Shown: positions 14,618 to 16,577 of the stretch, in pieces
Layout: every line of letters begins with the position of its first letter
Numbering within the stretch: position 1 is the stretch's first letter
Notes under the pieces: model-generated
What the model saw: the letters and a program-made list of their open reading frames with translations, nothing else
Told to the model about the DNA's origin: nothing
Database searches by the model: none
Made by a program: the position numbers and the translations under genes
Origin: an uncultured Bacteroidota bacterium
Lineage (GTDB): Bacteria > Bacteroidota > Bacteroidia > Bacteroidales > UBA12481
Direction of reading: 5' to 3'
Assembly (NCBI GenBank): GCA_903832165.1
Contig: CAILAQ010000527.1
Location: 1-16,577 of the forward strand
DNA length: 16,577 nucleotides

Positions 14618-16531
14618 ATGAGCAATACACTTTCCAACAATCCTTTGTTGCACCCCTTCGTAAGCATACACCAGGCTCCTCCATTCGATCTCATTGCAGA
14701 AGAGCACTTTATACCTGCTATACAAACCCTGATCAGTGAGGCTGAAGATAAAATACTGGAGATCATAGGGATAAATGAGAGTCCGTCATTTGAAAATACT
14801 ATCCTGCCACTGGAAAAGAATGGTGAGCGCCTTGGAGTTGCAGCCGGAATCCTGTTTAACCTCAACCATGCCGAAACTACTGAAAAATTGCAGCAGGTAG
14901 CCCAGGAAGCATCAGGCCTGCTTACCGACTACTCCAGCCGTATGCTGATGAATCCCGCACTTTTCAGTCGCATCGATACCCTCTTTAACCAGTATTTTCC
15001 CCAACCCGACACCCAACATCCGATACCTGACACCCGAAACCCGATACCCGATACCTTTGTTTTATCTATCGAGCAATCAACCGTCCTGCGCAACTGGCAC
15101 CGCGATTTTGTCAGGAACGGAGCCCGGCTCGAAGAGGAATCGAAAAAACGGTTTGCGGAAATCCGCTCACGATTATCGACAGTCACCCTGCAGTTTGCCG
15201 ACAATGTGCTGGCCGAAACCAACGATTTCTTCCTCCATCTGACAGATGAAGCGGACCTGAGCGGGTTGCCCGGTTTTGTAAGGGAAGCGGCCGCGGAGGA
15301 GGCCGAAGGCAGAAAGCTGGCCGGCTGGGTTATTTCCCTGCATGCCCCAAGTTATGTTCCTTTTCTCAAATATTCAGATCGCAGGGATCTTCGCGAGAAG
15401 TTGATCCGGGCGTTCGGATCCCGCGGCAACAGGGGAAATGAAAAGGATAACAAATCGCTGATCCGGGAGATTGCGAACCTCAGGATGGAGATGGCTTCCA
15501 TTATGAAAGAGTTTGATTATGCTTCTTATGCATTGGCTGAGAGCATGGCCGGATCGGCTGCCAGAGTGATGACCTTCCTCGGGGATATACATAAATATTC
15601 AAAACCGGCAGCTCAGAAGGAACTTACTGAAGTTGCCTCTTTTGCAAAAAATGAGGGAGCTGATTTTGAACTGGAATCGTGGGACTGGAGCTATTACGCA
15701 GAAAAACTCCGTGAGAAGAAATTCGATTTCCGCGAGGAGCTTTTGAAACCCTATTTCAAGCTGGAAAATGTAATCGAAGGTATTTTCCTTCTCGCGAATA
15801 AACTATATGGATTACAATTTGAGGCCATCAGTGGAATTCCTGTTTATCATCCCGACGTAATGACCTATGAGGTTAGGGATGAAAACGGTGATTTCCTCTC
15901 GCTCCTTTATCTTGATTTTTTCCCGCGGCCCGGTAAGCAGGGTGGTGCATGGATGACTGATTTCCGGGGACAGTCGAAACTTAATGGATCGTCTGTCAGG
16001 CCACATGTTTCGCTGGTATGCAATTTTTCCAAACCTACTCCGGGCAAACCCTCGCTGCTAACCCATGATGAGGTGAATACCTTTCTGCATGAGTTTGGCC
16101 ATGCCCTGCACGGGATGCTTGCACAGTGCACGTATCCGTCGGTATCCGGCACTAATGTTTACCGCGATTTTGTTGAATTACCAAGCCAGGTGATGGAAAA
16201 CTGGGCATTGGAGAAAGAGTGGCTCGATCTTTATGCCGTACATTTTGAAACCGGTGAAAAGATCCCGGCTGAACTTATCGAAAAGCTAATTGAATCGAAA
16301 AATTTTCTCGAAGGATATGCTTTTGAACGGCAGCTGAGCTTTGGTTTTCTGGACGAAAATTGGCTGAGACTTATGCTCAAATGGTGGCCGTTTGGTATGG
16401 TGGTATTCCTCTTAAAGCTGGTAAAGAGTATACAAGAGAGGGGCAAACTGGTTTTAGTAGAAGATTGGTTGGGGTTTTTATTCGACAGTGTCAAATGCAT
16501 ATGGATGAATGGATTGTTGCCAATGGATTGA
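14618..16531 (+). CDS. M3-family zinc metallopeptidase (oligopeptidase A/Dcp-like), C-terminus aberrant
   Basis: This M3 oligopeptidase has no signal peptide and is expected to cleave short peptides in the cytoplasm. It begins in typical fashion with NPLLHPF...APPFDLIAEEHFIPA. The zinc site HEFGH (His491, Glu492, His495) and the third ligand Glu520, in FVELPSQVMENW exactly 25 residues after His495, are intact. Two oddities stand out. First, residues about 129-146 hold a translated repeat (PDTQHPI, PDTRNPI, PDT) from a 7-bp DNA array, placed in a loop between helices. Second, similarity to the family stops after RQLSFGFLD (residue 579, about 16354). The remaining 58 residues are unlike any M3 C-terminus, and the substrate-binding Gly/Tyr-rich region is absent. 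Real M3 enzymes run roughly 100 residues further than the matching part. If real, the product is probably inactive; a chimeric contig end is equally possible. Confidence 0.85.
   Translation: MSNTLSNNPLLHPFVSIHQAPPFDLIAEEHFIPAIQTLISEAEDKILEIIGINESPSFENTILPLEKNGERLGVAAGILFNLNHAETTEKLQQVAQEASGLLTDYSSRMLMNPALFSRIDTLFNQYFPQPDTQHPIPDTRNPIPDTFVLSIEQSTVLRNWHRDFVRNGARLEEESKKRFAEIRSRLSTVTLQFADNVLAETNDFFLHLTDEADLSGLPGFVREAAAEEAEGRKLAGWVISLHAPSYVPFLKYSDRRDLREKLIRAFGSRGNRGNEKDNKSLIREIANLRMEMASIMKEFDYASYALAESMAGSAARVMTFLGDIHKYSKPAAQKELTEVASFAKNEGADFELESWDWSYYAEKLREKKFDFREELLKPYFKLENVIEGIFLLANKLYGLQFEAISGIPVYHPDVMTYEVRDENGDFLSLLYLDFFPRPGKQGGAWMTDFRGQSKLNGSSVRPHVSLVCNFSKPTPGKPSLLTHDEVNTFLHEFGHALHGMLAQCTYPSVSGTNVYRDFVELPSQVMENWALEKEWLDLYAVHFETGEKIPAELIEKLIESKNFLEGYAFERQLSFGFLDENWLRLMLKWWPFGMVVFLLKLVKSIQERGKLVLVEDWLGFLFDSVKCIWMNGLLPMD
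15005..15053. repeat. Heptamer array inside the M3 peptidase gene, seven units (CCCGATA type)
   Basis: Seven in-phase units read CCCGACA, CCCAACA, TCCGATA, CCTGACA, CCCGAAA, CCCGATA and CCCGATA. Because 21 bp is three heptamers, the array encodes a seven-residue protein repeat with PDT at its head. The reading frame continues correctly on both sides. Confidence 0.9.
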
Positions 16532-16577
16532 GATGCAGTGGCTCTATTCGTGACCCGAGTAATAATCCATTTAAATA
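16381..16577 (+). CDS. Partial open frame of unknown origin at the right edge
   Basis: A plus-strand frame different from that of the M3 peptidase is open from about 16327 to the window end without a stop; its first ATG is at 16381. The peptide (MVAVWYGGIPLKAGKEY..., ending SIRDPSNNPFK) looks coding-like: balanced composition and basic and aromatic residues. Its codons favour A/T at third positions (GGT, ATT, CCT, CTT, AGA), unlike the genes to the left. It is not recognised. It overlaps the aberrant tail of the M3 frame, and at most one of the two is real protein. It may be the interior of a gene joined at about 16354 by recombination or misassembly, so the ATG need not be the true start. 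Confidence 0.3.
   Translation, partial: MVAVWYGGIPLKAGKEYTREGQTGFSRRLVGVFIRQCQMHMDEWIVANGLRCSGSIRDPSNNPFK

Noticed and set aside
16231..16500. 89-codon minus-strand frame at the right end
   Set aside because: It runs antisense to the conserved part of the M3 gene, is Ser/Thr/Lys-rich without family features, and is explained as a shadow.
14266..16531. Toxin-immunity or peptidase-activated defence pair (DUF2185 plus M3 peptidase)
   Set aside because: The two genes are adjacent and probably co-transcribed, but no toxin domain or defence hallmark is seen, and both families are common housekeeping or orphan genes.

Overview
The window reads as chromosomal DNA from a member of the Bacteroidota, probably an uncultured Bacteroidales-type environmental lineage. 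This rests on a T9SS C-terminal sorting domain, a DUF5916/CBM9-like outer-membrane protein, barrel proteins ending in Phe, a PAS-rich hybrid histidine kinase, and several copies of the Bacteroidota -7 promoter box TAnnTTTG. No rRNA, tRNA, CRISPR array, insertion sequence or phage gene was seen. The odd length and the abnormal right end suggest that the window is a whole contig or reaches a contig end.

Layout. Positions 47-2733 hold three minus-strand genes. In transcription order they are a PQQ-repeat beta-propeller, an alpha/beta-hydrolase lipoprotein, and a small outer-membrane barrel protein that overlaps the hydrolase stop by 11 bp. The two upstream genes are each preceded by a near-duplicate control module: an exact TATCTTTG box abutting a degenerate 7-bp repeat array. 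A 324-bp spacer (2734-3057) is packed with heptamers, a perfect 20-bp tandem duplication and two hairpins. Positions 3058-5793 hold a three-gene minus-strand cassette of Ig/PKD/HYR-like exported proteins, of which only the last carries a T9SS sorting domain. From 5836 all genes are on the plus strand: an ICMT-like membrane methyltransferase, a secreted GH36-like glycoside hydrolase, a cytoplasmic PAS-PAS hybrid histidine kinase, a secreted DUF4185-like beta-propeller, a DUF5916 outer-membrane protein, a DUF2185/Imm33-like small protein and an M3 metallopeptidase.

How the genes fit together. Most products are cell-envelope or secreted proteins. The glycoside hydrolase, the propeller and the outer-membrane protein could act together on extracellular glycans, but there is no SusC/SusD pair, so this is not a canonical polysaccharide utilisation locus. 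The kinase lies between them and has no periplasmic sensor.

The most unusual signal is a recurring short tandem repeat with a strict 7-bp period and a different unit at each locus (GTGACRG, AGACGGA, GGCAGTT, CCCGATA types). It occurs in three intergenic positions and once inside the M3 peptidase gene, where it is translated in frame as a PDT-containing seven-residue repeat. The second anomaly is at the right edge: the M3 peptidase loses family similarity at about 16354 and a different reading frame opens to the end, suggesting a chimeric junction or an insertion.
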